A stretch of DNA of 64,000 nt from Choricystis sp. odSpoLacu1. Its lineage: Eukaryota; Chlorophyta; Trebouxiophyceae. Both the position numbers and the translations under genes were made by a program. The stretch is taken from positions 1,116,001 through 1,180,000 of the forward strand of contig OY253650.1 in the NCBI GenBank assembly GCA_958009055.1, read 5' to 3'. The notes under the pieces were generated by a model. That model was not told where the DNA came from. It made no database searches and was given only the letters and a program-made list of their open reading frames with translations. Of this stretch, positions 53,601 through 63,836 are shown one piece after another (within the stretch, counting starts at the first letter, position 1; each line of letters begins with the position of its first letter).

Positions 53601-53896
53601 TGGGGAGGCGTGGTGAGCAGGAGGGATGTGGTGACACGCGTGTGTGCGAGCAGGGCGCGTGTGCGGCCCGGGAGAGTGGGGGCATCGGGTTTCAAATGCT
53701 GACGCGGATTGGGCGGGCCAGCCGGCGGTTGACCCCGCGAGCCTGGCGCGCTGGCTCCAGCACGCGCGCTGGAGCGGTGAGAGCTCGGTGTCGAGCGGAC
53801 GAGCGCGTGCAAAGAGGTGAGGCACGCCCGTGGCGCAGAGAGTGATGAAAAAACACACGCACGTCGGTTTTGCATATTGGTGAGCCCCACTCTCTC

Positions 53897-55840
53897 TCAC
53901 CACGCCAGCCCCGCCCTCCCCGCCGCCACCTCGGCCGCCTTGGCCGACGCCTTGGCCGTGAACTCGGCCCTGTGCGCCGCCGCCAGGGGGGCCAGCAGCC
54001 CCTCCCGAAACACGCGCAGCGCAGGCGCAAGGGGGCCCTCCCACCCATCCTCCAGTCCGCCTGCCGCGGCCGCCGCGCCGCGCGCGTCCAGCAGGGACGC
54101 CGCCGTGGGCACAGCATCCGCATCGAATGTGTCGGCGTCGCCGGGCGCAAACGGGACGCACACTTTGCCGGTTTTGGGGTGCACGCAAAACGGAGCCTTG
54201 AGCAGGTGGTTGCGTTTTTTGGTGACGTCGGCGTCGAGGCGTGGGTACGCGCACGCCAAAATCGCGCGGTCAGGCGCACGCGCCAGGGCGGCGCGCGCGT
54301 CGCGGGCGGCCTGCGACCGTGCGTCCGCCCCCGTGCCGGCCGCGCGCGCCGCGCGCGCGCACTCGGCCTCGAGCTCTTTCCACCGCGCGACGCTCACCCC
54401 CCCCGCGTCCGACTCGGGGGGGGGGGGGCGCTTTCGCCCACCGCGCCGCCAGCTTGGCCGCCACGTCGGGCGCGTCCAGGGAGGCGAGGATGGGGGCGGC
54501 GGTGGCCGGCGTGTCGAGGAAGCGTTGGGCCGGCAGAATCGAGTCGACCCACCGCTCGCGCAGCATGGACAGAGCCCTCTCCACCGCCGGGTGGGGGGAC
54601 GCGGACCCCGACGGCAGCGCCAGCTTGGCGACGCCACCCTCCATGCCGCGGTAGACGGACAGGTAGGCTGCGATGGCGGAGCGGGCTTCGTCGGTCAGCG
54701 CGCGCGCGCGCGCGCGTCGCACACCCACGCGTGCACGCCGCGCCGCCCGGAGAACACCCACAGAATGTGGGCGAAGCCAAAGTCTTGGCGCAGGGAGGCG
54801 TCCAGGACGGCGACGGCGGCCGCCATGAGGGGCCAGCAGCGGGCGCAGACGTGGCCGCCGGAGCCGCAGGTGCGGATCGTGTCGTAATCCGTCAAATCAA
54901 TGTCGATCACCAACTCCCTCTCCACGGGCGCAAACCCACCCCCCGACGCCGCAAAGGCGGCCCGGCGGGAGGGATCGGCGGTGTAGACGGGGCCGATGTC
55001 GATTTTGGAGGGGACGCGCGAGGCGAGCGCACGGGTGAGGTCGGCCGCGCACGTGATCGACTGGTAGCGCACAAACACGTCGCCATCCAACGTGTAGCAC
55101 AGCTCGCGCCGGCGCAGGTAGGAGGCGTCCGCCGCAGGGTGGCCGGTGTCGTGGCCGTGGGCGAGCCAGCGCACAAAGTCGGGGGCGGGGAAGAAGTGTT
55201 CTGGGGAGGGAGGGTGGGTTGAGAAGGCAGTGAGCGAGAAAACACGGCGCGATGGGGGGCGCAAAACGCGGTGGGCAGGGCCACGTTCCATCCACTGCAG
55301 TCTCGCGGTGCTGTGTGGGACATGCGAGCACGCCCTGCGCGGCAGAGACGTGCAGGCGACGGGGGCAGCGGGCCGCGGGGGGGCTGCGCGCGCGCGGATT
55401 GATGGGAGCACGAAAAACGGCGGGCTCGTCTCTTCAGCAACCCCACACAACCAAAAACAAACACGCACTGTAGTACGCCGGCATCAGGTCCTGCACGCGG
55501 GCGCCCGCCCGGGACAGGGCGGCCGCGGCGGACGGCGGGGCGGGGGCGACGTCTGGGGGGAGAGGGGGAGAGTGCGAATTGAAATCGCGCGCGCGGGCGG
55601 CAGCGGCACGCGCTCGCACGCGGACGCCCACACCCACACACGCCGCGCACCTTGCATGGGCTCATCCTTGACGGCCGGCGGCGCGCGCGCGCGCTTGGGG
55701 GCTGTGTGTGGGGAGGGGGGGGGGAGGGTGATGGGAAAACTCTCCCGGCGAAAACGGCGGCCGGCGGCCGAGGCGGGGAGGCAGAGAGAGCGAGAGGGGA
55801 GGCGCAAACGCTTACCGGGCGAGCCGCGCGGGGCGGACAT
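53897..55840 (-). CDS. PRIM1: DNA primase small (catalytic) subunit
   Basis: Four exons, 55840..55816, 55701..55651, 55552..55469 and 55200..53897, encode 486 aa; all junctions are phase 1. The N-terminus is a short basic/acidic tail, then AYYKHFFPAPDF. The catalytic carboxylates are in ELVIDIDLTDYDTIR, the zinc-binding cluster in CGSGGHVCARCWPLM, and HILWVFSGRRGVHAWVCD is the nucleotide-binding block. It synthesises RNA primers with PRIM2 and Pol alpha. The frame needs +2 at the (CG)9 tract 54699-54716 and +1 at G13 54416-54428; the two changes total three, so only the ~95 residues between them are affected. Confidence 0.93.
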
Positions 55841-56347
55841 GATGGTGTGCGGAAAATAGGGGGAGGGAAAGTGTTGATGAAGAGTGGCTGTTGTTTTTCT
55901 TCGGTCGAGTCTCGTTGTTGGGGACAGAGCGACCGAAAAACACACACACGACGGCTTCAGCAGCAGGGCACCTGATTGGTGGATTCAAAACACACTTCCC
56001 GGCGTTGTGAAAAAAACAGCCGGTGTGGGAGGAGAGGAAAGGGGCAAGAGCAGGCTTGTGTGGTTCTCGGACGCCTTTCCCAAAAGCTCTCGTATCGGCG
56101 AAGTCTCCCACACTCTCTTCTTCTCGCGCGCCTCCCCCGCGGGTTTTGTGGGACACACACTCCCGACCCCGCGTTCCGACACGGCGTGTGCTGGTGCCCG
56201 TCTGTCGCGCGGTCACCACACGCGTGGGCGTCCCCGGGCGCGTGGGAAGCGTGTGTGCGCGGTCCGCTCGCGACACACGCGCACCAATTGCCCTTCCACC
56301 GACGCGCCGCCCATAACCCCGGGCTCTCCAGCCCAATCTCCCCTCCA
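55841..56347. promoter_or_regulatory. Divergent promoter region, PRIM1 / double LysR gene
   Basis: These 507 bp separate the two starts. Several short in-frame ATGs on the plus strand (for example 56023) precede the chosen LysR start. I found no LysR-type T-N11-A box that I would defend. Confidence 0.4.
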
Positions 56348-58767
56348 ATGAACGCCCCTACACTGCGCCTCCCGCGCACCCCCCGCCGCCCGGCCGCCGC
56401 CGCCGCTGCGTCCCCCCGCCGCGCGTCCTCCCCCGCGCCACGCGCTGCGCCGCCCAGCCGCCGCACGCTGGCCCCCCGCCGCCACGCCGCCCTGCGCGTG
56501 GCGGACGCGGAAGCTCTGTCGGCGACGCTGCCGGTGCCCGCCCCCCCGTCCGAGGCGGCGGTTGACGCATCCGGTGTGCCGTTCACGCTGGCCCAGCTGG
56601 CCACGCTGCGCGCCGTCACCACAGCGGGCTCCATCGACAGAGCCGCCGACGCGTGGCGCGGCACCAAGCGCGACATTGGGAAGAGCCTGGCCAAGCTGGA
56701 GGCGGGGGCCGGGTTTCCGTTGTTTGCGGGGGGTGGGCGTGGCGGCGCGCCACTGCGGTTGACCCCGGCAGGCGCCCTCCTCGACCGCTACGCCGAGCGC
56801 GTCCTCGCCCTGGCCGCCGACGCAGCCGCCGCCGCCACCGACGCCGCCGACCTGCGCACGGGGGAGGTGTTTGTGGCGGCGTCCCAGACGGTGGGCGTGT
56901 ACGCCCTACCGCCTGCGATCGAACGCTTCCGCGCCCGCCACCCAGGCGTCGCCGTGTCTTTGCAAGTGGAGAACACGCGGCGGTGCTGTGCTGCTGTCGC
57001 ATCGGGCGCTGCTGACGTGGCGGTTGTGGGTGGAGCCATTCCGAGTGATCTCGCCCCCTCGCTTCGTGTCACCCACTACGCAGATGACGAAGTCGTCCTC
57101 GTCGTCCCGCCCGCCCACCCGCTGGCGGGGGCGGGTGTCATCGACCCCGCCGACATGTTCTCACTGCGCTACGTGTCGCTGCACAAGAGTTCGACCGTGG
57201 CGGGTGTGCGCGCCCTGCTCGAAGCCGCCGGCATCGACTGGCGCGCGCTCGCCGTCGTCCTGGAGGTCAACTCGGTGGAAGCCATCAAGTCGGCTGTCGA
57301 GGCGGGCATGGGGGCCGCCTTTTTGTCGGCCGCCTCGGTGCGCAAGGAGGACGCGTTGGGCGTGCTGGCGCCGCTGCGCGTGCGGGGCGTGCCGCTGGTG
57401 CGCGCACTGCACGTTGTCACCGACCCTGCACGCTACCTGCCCCGCGCCGCCCGCCAGTTCGCGGCTGAAGCGTGCGGCCTGGATGCCGGCTCCGGGGGCG
57501 GCGCGTGCACCACCCACGGCGCAGCTGCGGCCGCGGTCGGGCCGTCGTGCGCGCGGTTCCCCCACCTCGCGCCCCACCGGTCGCCCCCGCTGGCCGAGTT
57601 GGGGGGGGGGGGCGCCCCTGGCGCCCCCCGCCGCGCTGCAGTCGGCGGGGCCTGCACGCCCGGTGCCGGGTGGTGCAGCAAGCGGGGGCGGCACCGCCGC
57701 CGCCGCCTCGTCGCTGCGCCTGCACGCCCCGCCCCACACGCCGCCGCCCCCCGCCTTCACGCTCGCCCAGCTCGCCGCCCTCGAAGCCGTCGCCCGCCAC
57801 AAGTCGGGCGTCGCCGCCGCCGCCGCCCTGGGCGTGTCCCCGCCCGCCGTGTCCAAAGCGTTGGCCGCGCTGGGGGGGGCGCTGGGGGCGGGCGCGCTGG
57901 TCATCCCCGGGCGGCGGGGGGCCGCGACCGACCTCACAGACGCGGGCGCCGCCCTCCTCCCCCACGCCGCCCGCACCCTGGCCGCCGCCCGCGCCGCTGC
58001 CCGCGCCCTGGCCGACATGGCGGCGGCGGCGGGGGGGGGCGGTGAGGCTGGGGGCGAGTCAGACGGTGGGCACGTACGTCATGCCTCGCCTGATCGCGCG
58101 CTTTCGCGCCGACCACCCGGGCGTCTCTGCCGCCCTCACCGTGGACGCCACTCGCCGCGTGTGCGACGCGGTGGCGGCGGGGGCGCTGGATGCCGCGATT
58201 GTGGGGGGGGACGTGCCGGCCGACCTCGCGCCATCGCTCTCGGTCGCGCCCTACGCCGCGGACGAGATTGTGCTCGTCGTCCCCAGCAACCACCCCCTGG
58301 CCCGGGGCGCCCCACCAGGCAAGCAAGCCCCCCCCATCCCACCCTCCGCCCTGGACGGCGTCCCCCTGGTCGCGCTCAACGCGGGGTCGTCGTCGCGCGC
58401 CGCGCTCGACGCCGTGCTCGCGGCGGCCGGCGTCCCCCCGGCCTCCCTGCGCGTCGACACCGAGCTGTCCTCCGTGGAAGCCGTCAAGGAGGCGGTGTCG
58501 CACGGCCTGGGCGTCGCGTTTGTGTCCCGGGTCGCAGTCGCCAAGGAGACAGCGCTCGGCCTTTTAACCATCGTCCCGCTGGAGGGTGTCAAGCTCACGC
58601 GCACCCTGTCCCTCGTCACGCCCGCCGTGCCGCCCGCCTCGCTGGCCCCCGCCCCCGCCAAGCTGCTGGCCGACCTGGCGGCGGGGGCGGATGGAGCGGC
58701 GGGGCGGCTGCCGCTGCGGTCGGTCGTGCCGGCCGCGCGGCCGTGGGACTCGGCGGACTGTGTTTGA
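56348..58767 (+). CDS. Tandem double LysR-type regulator (RbcR-like), organelle-targeted
   Basis: The gene begins [20 protein letters not shown], a transit-peptide-like N-terminus of ~75 residues. Unit 1 has a winged HTH (FTLAQLATLRAVTTAGSIDR) and an effector domain (VFVAASQTVGVYALPPAIER, ADVAVVGGAIPSDLAPSLRV, EVNSVEAIKSAVEAGMGAAF). Unit 2 repeats the whole plan: FTLAQLAALEAVARHKSGVA with SPPAVSKAL, then LGASQTVGTYVMPRLIARFR, DAAIVGGDVPADLAPSLSV and ELSSVEAVKEAVSHGLGVAF. Both effector domains resemble cyanobacterial/plastid RbcR (CbbR-like). The frame needs +1 at G12 57601-57612 (linker) and at G9 58031-58039; the length is then 805 aa. The recognition helix of unit 1 (GTKRDIGKSLAKLE) departs from the usual S-Q-P/S-A-V-S pattern, unit 2 keeps it. 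Two separate genes are possible but no stop or new promoter lies between them. Confidence 0.85.
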
Positions 58768-59217
58768 CTGGGTTTTTTGTTTAGACGTTCTTTTTGTCCC
58801 CACCACCTTGTTCACCCTCCCCATCGTAGACCGAGAGAAAAGAGAGAGAGGCAGAGAGACGTCATCCATTTTTCAAGACACCACCCCCCAAGATGAGAGA
58901 GACGATTTTTTTTTTTCATCCACACCCCATTCTTTTCCCCCCTATTTTTTTGGCGACGCGGGCTCTTGTGTTGACGATGCTGGGGTGGGAGCTGCGTTTC
59001 CCCTCTCTCTTGTGTGATCCTATTTTTCGTTTGTTTTGCGCAAAGAAAGAAGAAACGTCGGTTTGCCGTCGTCTCCCAACACTCTTCTCGCTGCCTTTTG
59101 CCGCCTCCTCTCCGCAACGCGCCGTGCGCCACGCACGCCGCGTCACCGTCTGCGTCTCCCACCCACTGACTGACGAGGCCAACACGCCTGTGCGACCGTC
59201 ACCCCCACACCAACAAC
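58768..59217. other. Intergenic region, LysR gene to MscS-like gene
   Basis: T-rich patches (58905-58960) and agagagag repeats (58838-58860). Promoter and 3' UTR are expected here; no gene is seen. Confidence 0.5.
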
Positions 59218-60734
59218 ATGCTGCTTTCCGCCGGGGCGCGCGCTCGCGTCGCCCCCGCGCGGCCTCGGCTGGGCGTCAGTTGCCGCATGTCGTGTGGGCG
59301 GATGCCGGGTAGATACGTCGTGCCGCAGGCCGCGACCGAGGTATGTGGAAGAGGTGGGACAGCGGGGTGCTTTGATTGCCCCGCATCGCGCTCCATTCGG
59401 CGCGCGCGCGCTCCTTTGCGCCCACACGCTCTCTCGCTCTCCTGCCCGCGCTCGACAATGCGTACCAAGCCTGTGTCGAGACCTGGAGGTGTCGGAGGGG
59501 GGAAGATATGGAGGCGGCAACACGCGTGGGCAGCACCAGCGGAGGACAGCGAGCAGGAAGGCACCAAACCCACTCAACCCTCCCACCCCACAGCTTTCGC
59601 CCCCCTCCGACCGCCCTGGCTACGATGACGACGACCCGGACGCCTACTGGCTGCCCCCCGCAGTCGCCGGCACACGTTCCCACCCACCCCCTCTCCTGCG
59701 CCGCGCCGCGGTCGCAGCGCGCTTCGCCCGCGCGCGCGCCTTGCGCGCTGCCGCCGGCGTCCCCGCCGGCTGGGCGGGCCTGCTGTGGTTGTGGGACACG
59801 CGCGCCGTGCGCCGCGTGCGGCTGGCGGCCTCCCTGGCGGGGGCGTCGATGCGGCTGCCGGCGGTGGTGGCCCTGATAGCGGGCGCGCTCCAAGGCGCCG
59901 CCCCACTGGCGGCGTCCGGGGTCAGCCTGCCCATGCTGGCGCCGTTGTTGATTGGTGTGCCCGTGCTGCTGAGGGCGATGGTAAGAGATGGAGGAGGGGA
60001 GAATGGAAAGAGAGAGAGCGAGGGAATCACTTGGTTGGCTTCTTTTCTCCCACACACCCAACACACTCACTCAGGCCGCCAACGCGTCCCTCATCCTGCC
60101 CCGCGCCACCGCGGCCGCGCTGTGCGTGTGGTCGGCCTGGCTGGCCCACAAGCTGGTGGCCAGCGGCGTGCGCGCGGCGACGCGCGTGGGGCGGCTGCCC
60201 CCCCGCACGGCAGCCGGCCTCACCACCGCCTCCGAGGTCGCGTGCTTGTGCTTGGCTGCCCTCGCCCTGTTGTCAGCGTTTGGGGTGTCCTTGTCCCTGG
60301 GCGGCTTGCTGCTGCCCGTGGCCGCGGCGGCCGCGTGTGCGTCGTGGGACGCGCTGCGCTCCCTGGGGGCGGGCGCCTTCCTCCTGTTCTCCGCCCCCTT
60401 CACCATTGGGGACACGCTGGCCGTGCCCACCCGCGCGGCGGGCGGCGGCGGCGACAGCGACGGGTGGTGGGTGGGGCGGGTCGAGTATCACGACCTGCGG
60501 TTTGCGGTCATCCGCGCGGAAACCGCGGAGCCCGCCCCCGCGGCCGCTGGCTCATCACCCCCCGCTGCTGAACCCAGGGGCGCCCGCCTGTTTGTGCCCA
60601 ACGCGGCTTTCCTGTCTCGCGAGTTTGTGGTGTACGACCGCGCGCCGCCGCCGCCGCCGCTCGGGCGGAGGCGGCCCCTGCCGCCGGCCACCGCGTGGGT
60701 GGATGACGGGTCGACGCCCGTGGCGCGGGTGTGA
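59218..60734 (+). CDS. MscS-like mechanosensitive channel, probably organellar
   Basis: Three exons, 59218..59340, 59594..59980 and 60075..60734, encode 389 aa, all phase 0. The N-terminus MLLSAGARARVAPARPRLGV is transit-peptide-like. About four to five hydrophobic helices follow, the last before the MscS beta domain. LGAGAFLLFSAPFTIGDTLA, then WWVGRVEYHDLRFAVIRAE and RLFVPNAAFLSREFVVYDR match the pore-proximal helix and beta domain of MscS/MSL channels. Plant plastid MSL2/3 relieve osmotic stress and affect plastid division. The C-terminus after the beta domain is short. Confidence 0.88.
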
Positions 60735-60907
60735 TTGCTTGTGGTGTTCGTTTCGTTAGTTTTTATTGGTGTGTGTCTGTTTGCTTTTGGGAGAAGGTGA
60801 AAACCAATCGTCGCGAAAAACTGACCACTACCCCCTCTCTTTTCCTCCGGCGCGAGCCCCCTTTACCCGTCCTCCCGCGCCGCGCGGTTCCCCCCCTTAA
60901 AGAGACC

Positions 60908-61961
60908 ATGCCGTTCTTCCGGTCGGCGCAGTGCGCCGAGGCGGCGGCGTCCCTGATGCCGCCCGCCGCGCAGGCGGCGCTGTACGGCGGGGGCAAGGCG
61001 AGCTGCGTTGGAGGAGGGGAGGCCGCCGTTGACACGCGCACACACGCACACGCACACTCGGCTGGTGGTGGGGGTCGAGGCCGGCGGCGCGCGGTCGGGC
61101 GGGGGCGGGACACCCGAGCGACGTTTTTGTGCGCGCGACGCCCTCTCATCCTCCCCCCCTTCCCCTCTCCCCTCCACAGGACGTCGCGCCGACCTCCGCC
61201 TACATGAACCTGCCCGCCCCCGTGCGCTACGAGGAGCTGCAGCGGGAAGTGATGAGTGAGTGTTTGATGGAGGAGGGCAGAGAGAGGGAACGATGGGGGG
61301 CGACCGATGGGAACGCGCGCAGGCATCCGTGGCTGGGGGCCGTCTGCTGCTCCCCATCGCGGTGGCGCAGCATTGTGCATGAGCATCAAGTGCTGACCAG
61401 GAGCAGCGAGCGGTGGAAAGGGGGCAAGTGGGGGGAGACCACGCACGTTTTTTTTTTTTTTTTCCATTCCGCACCGGCTCACCCTCCCCCCCACCCCACA
61501 CCCCACACCAGTGTCCCTCAAGCCCGACCTCTTTGAAGGCTTCCGCTTCGACTTCACCAAGCCGCTCAACAACTCGTTCGCTCTGACACACTCCTTCTTC
61601 CTGGGGTCGGTCGACCTCCCCTCCCACCCGGGCCAGCCCGCCCTCAAAACGTCGCTCGGCCACTACGAGTTTGGCGCCAACCTGGTGTCGTCGTCGGGAG
61701 ACATGATCATTGGGCGCGTGCTGACGGATGGGCGGGTGACGGGGCGCATCAAAAAGGACCTGACCCCCAACGTCGCGCTCAAGCTGCAGGCTCAGCTGTC
61801 CCCCGAGCGGGGCGCGAGCCAGGCCATGGTGGACGTCGACATGAAGGGGGCCGACTGGAACGGCCAGATCAAGATTGGCAACCAACAGTTTTATGGTGAG
61901 AGAGAGGGAGAGAGAAGAGGGGTGGTTGTTTTATTTGATCCGTCGTCGACCACGAAACAGA

Positions 61962-62000
<39 letters not shown>

Positions 62001-62435
62001 CACACAGGTGTCAACTACTTCCAGTCCGTCACCCCCTCCCTCGCCCTCGGCGGCGAAGCCTTCTGGCTCGCCTCCCAGCTCAAGTCGGGGGCCGGCTTTG
62101 CCGCGCGCCACACCGGCGCCACCCACGTGGCCACCGCCCAAGTCGCCACCACGGGCCTCCTGTCCTTGGCCTACCTGCACCGCGTCTCGGACAAGGTGTC
62201 GCTGGCGGCGGACCTGCTGTGGAACTGGAACGCGCGCGAAGCGGGCGCCGCGTTTGGCTATGACTACACCCTGCGCCACGCCCGCCTGCGCGGCCGCGTC
62301 GACACGGAGGGCAAGGTGGCCGCCTTCCTGGAGGAGAGGCTGAATGTGGGGGTGTCGTTTGTGTTGAGCGCGGAGCTGGACCATGCCGCTGCCAAAAACT
62401 ATCGGTTTGGCCTGGGGCTGGTGGTGGGCGAGTGA
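60908..62435 (+). CDS. TOM40: TOM40, mitochondrial outer-membrane protein translocase channel
   Basis: Four exons, 60908..60997, 61180..61255, 61512..61895 and 62008..62435, encode 325 aa; all phases agree. Intron 1 has a GC donor (AAG|GCGAGC). PVRYEELQREVMMSLKPDLF and EGFRFDFTKPLNNSFALTHS are signature TOM40 sequences, followed by YEFGANLVSSSGDMIIGRV and alternating beta strands to the C-terminus (VNYFQSVTPSLALGGEAFWL, KNYRFGLGLVVGE). It forms the 19-stranded barrel that imports nuclear-encoded precursors into mitochondria. Confidence 0.95.
60998..61179 (+). other. GC-AG intron in TOM40
   Basis: The donor AAG|GCGAGC is identical over nine bases to that of the Fused kinase intron; the acceptor is CCACAG|GAC. 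A GT donor ten bases downstream (TGC|GTTGGA) would also keep frame, adding three residues, but is a poorer match. Confidence 0.65.
61966..61998. repeat. (CA)n microsatellite in TOM40 intron 3
   Basis: About 16 CA units lie just before the acceptor of intron 3. Confidence 0.9.
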
Positions 62436-62915
62436 GTGTGTGTGTGCTGTGTGTGCTGTGTTTGCTCACATGTCACACACGTGCGCAGACGGGCCCCGTT
62501 GTTTCTTCTCTGTTTTTTCAACCTTTTGTGGGGTGGGAGCGGGGGAGAGAGAGAACAAAATCACGCGTCGAGGTGTGTGTGAAATCGAAAACCCGAAAAC
62601 ATCAACACACGCTTCCGTCGCTCCACACACGCGTGGTGGTTGGAGGAGAGAGGAGGGGAAGCGGGTCGTGTGTGGGGCGTGGTGGGCGAGTCTTTTTCGC
62701 TTTCACCCCGACGCAACGACGTGTTTTTCACTCACACTCGTCCATCGTTTCTTCCGCTCCCACTCACGCTCACCCCGCCGCGCCACTCGCAGCGCGGACA
62801 CAGGCCACCCACTCACACACACACACACACACACACCCTCCTTCCCTGGTGCTCCGCGCGTCGGGGGACGCGGCACCGCATCGAAAAGCGCGCCTTTTGC
62901 TCTTCCTCCCTCCCC
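62436..62915. other. Intergenic region, TOM40 to the E2 gene
   Basis: It contains TG/GTGTGCTG repeats (62433-62465) and a CA microsatellite (62814-62836). No gene is supported. Confidence 0.5.
62814..62836. repeat. (CA)n microsatellite upstream of the E2 gene
   Basis: About 11 CA units, 80 bp before the E2 start codon. Confidence 0.9.
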
Positions 62916-63836
62916 ATGACTGACCAGGCGTCCCTGCTGCTCAAGAAGCAGCTCAAAGGTGGGGTCGAGGGTGACGCGCTGCAGCAAGCGCACGCGTGCC
63001 GAGGGCGTGGGGGGGGCGCCGAGTCGGGGCGGGAGCGGCGTGCGTGCTGTCCGGAGAGAGCAGGGGCGCGGTGCTTTGTTCCACCGCCCCGCCCTCCCCG
63101 CCGCCTCGGACGCGGCGCCCAGGCATTGGGGGGGTGGCCTGCCTCGGCTGGGAGGGCGGGCAGGCGGGGCAACGGGGGCCGGTGCCGAGACAACGCCCCT
63201 TCTCTCTCTTGCGCAGCGCGATGCGCACGCTCAAAACACGAAAAAAAAAAACACCGACCCTTTCCCCCCTTCCCACCCACACAGAGCTCACCAAAAAACC
63301 CGTCGACGGCTTCTCCGCCGGCCTGGTGGAAGACTCCCTGTTCGAGTGGGCCATCACGGTCATGGGGCCGCCGGACACATACTAGTGAGTGTGGGGTTTG
63401 GGAGGGGGTGGGTGGGAGCGGGGCGCGCGCCTGTTTTTTCGATCGACACACAAACACACACCCCACCCCAACCACCATCAGCGAGGGCGGCTTCTTCAAC
63501 GCCATCCTGTCCTTCCCCCAGGACTACCCCCAGTCCCCGCCCTCGTGCCGGTTCACGTCCGAGATGTGGCACCCCAACGTTTACCGCGACGGCCGCGTGT
63601 GCATCTCCATCCTGCACCGCCCGGGGGACGACCCGCACGGCTATGAAGCCGCCTCTGAACGGTGGTCCCCCGTGCACACGGTGGAGACGATCATGCTGTC
63701 CATCATCTCCATGCTGTCATCGCCGAATGATGAGTCGCCCGCCAACGTGGACGCCGCCAAAGAGTGGCGCGAGGATCGGGACGGGTTCAAGAAGCGGGTG
63801 GCGCGCCTGGTGCGCAAGAGCCAGGAGATGATGTGA
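62916..63836 (+). CDS. UBC7: Ubiquitin-conjugating enzyme E2 of the UBE2G/UBC7 type
   Basis: Three exons, 62916..62958, 63285..63384 and 63482..63836, encode 165 aa, the normal length; all junctions are in phase. ELTKKPVDGFSAGLVEDSLF and MGPPDTYYEGGFFNAILSFP lead to the HPN motif and active-site Cys in WHPNVYRDGRVCISILH. The acidic insertion PGDDPHGYEAASERW after the Cys is specific to UBE2G/UBC7/CDC34 E2s and builds Lys48 chains. SPANVDAAKEWREDRDGFKK is typical of UBE2G1/2. The usual role is ER-associated degradation. Confidence 0.96.
   Translation: MTDQASLLLKKQLKGGVEGDALQQAHACRGRGGGAESGRERRACCPERAGARCFVPPPRPPRRLGRGAQALGGWPASAGRAGRRGNGGRCRDNAPSLSCAARCARSKHEKKKHRPFPPFPPTQSSPKNPSTASPPAWWKTPCSSGPSRSWGRRTHTSECGVWEGVGGSGARACFFDRHTNTHPTPTTISEGGFFNAILSFPQDYPQSPPSCRFTSEMWHPNVYRDGRVCISILHRPGDDPHGYEAASERWSPVHTVETIMLSIISMLSSPNDESPANVDAAKEWREDRDGFKKRVARLVRKSQEMM

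Noticed and set aside
1655..58039. Treating the eight frame-shifted genes as pseudogenes
   Set aside because: Catalytic motifs and intron phases are intact, the shifts fall only in slippery tracts, and several are essential housekeeping genes.
56348..58767. Bacterial contamination as the source of the LysR gene
   Set aside because: The same contig has intron-containing plant-type genes on both sides, the GC style matches, and the protein has a transit-peptide-like N-terminus.
61966..61998. CA repeat as a telomere-like or satellite array
   Set aside because: It is a simple dinucleotide microsatellite wholly inside a TOM40 intron.
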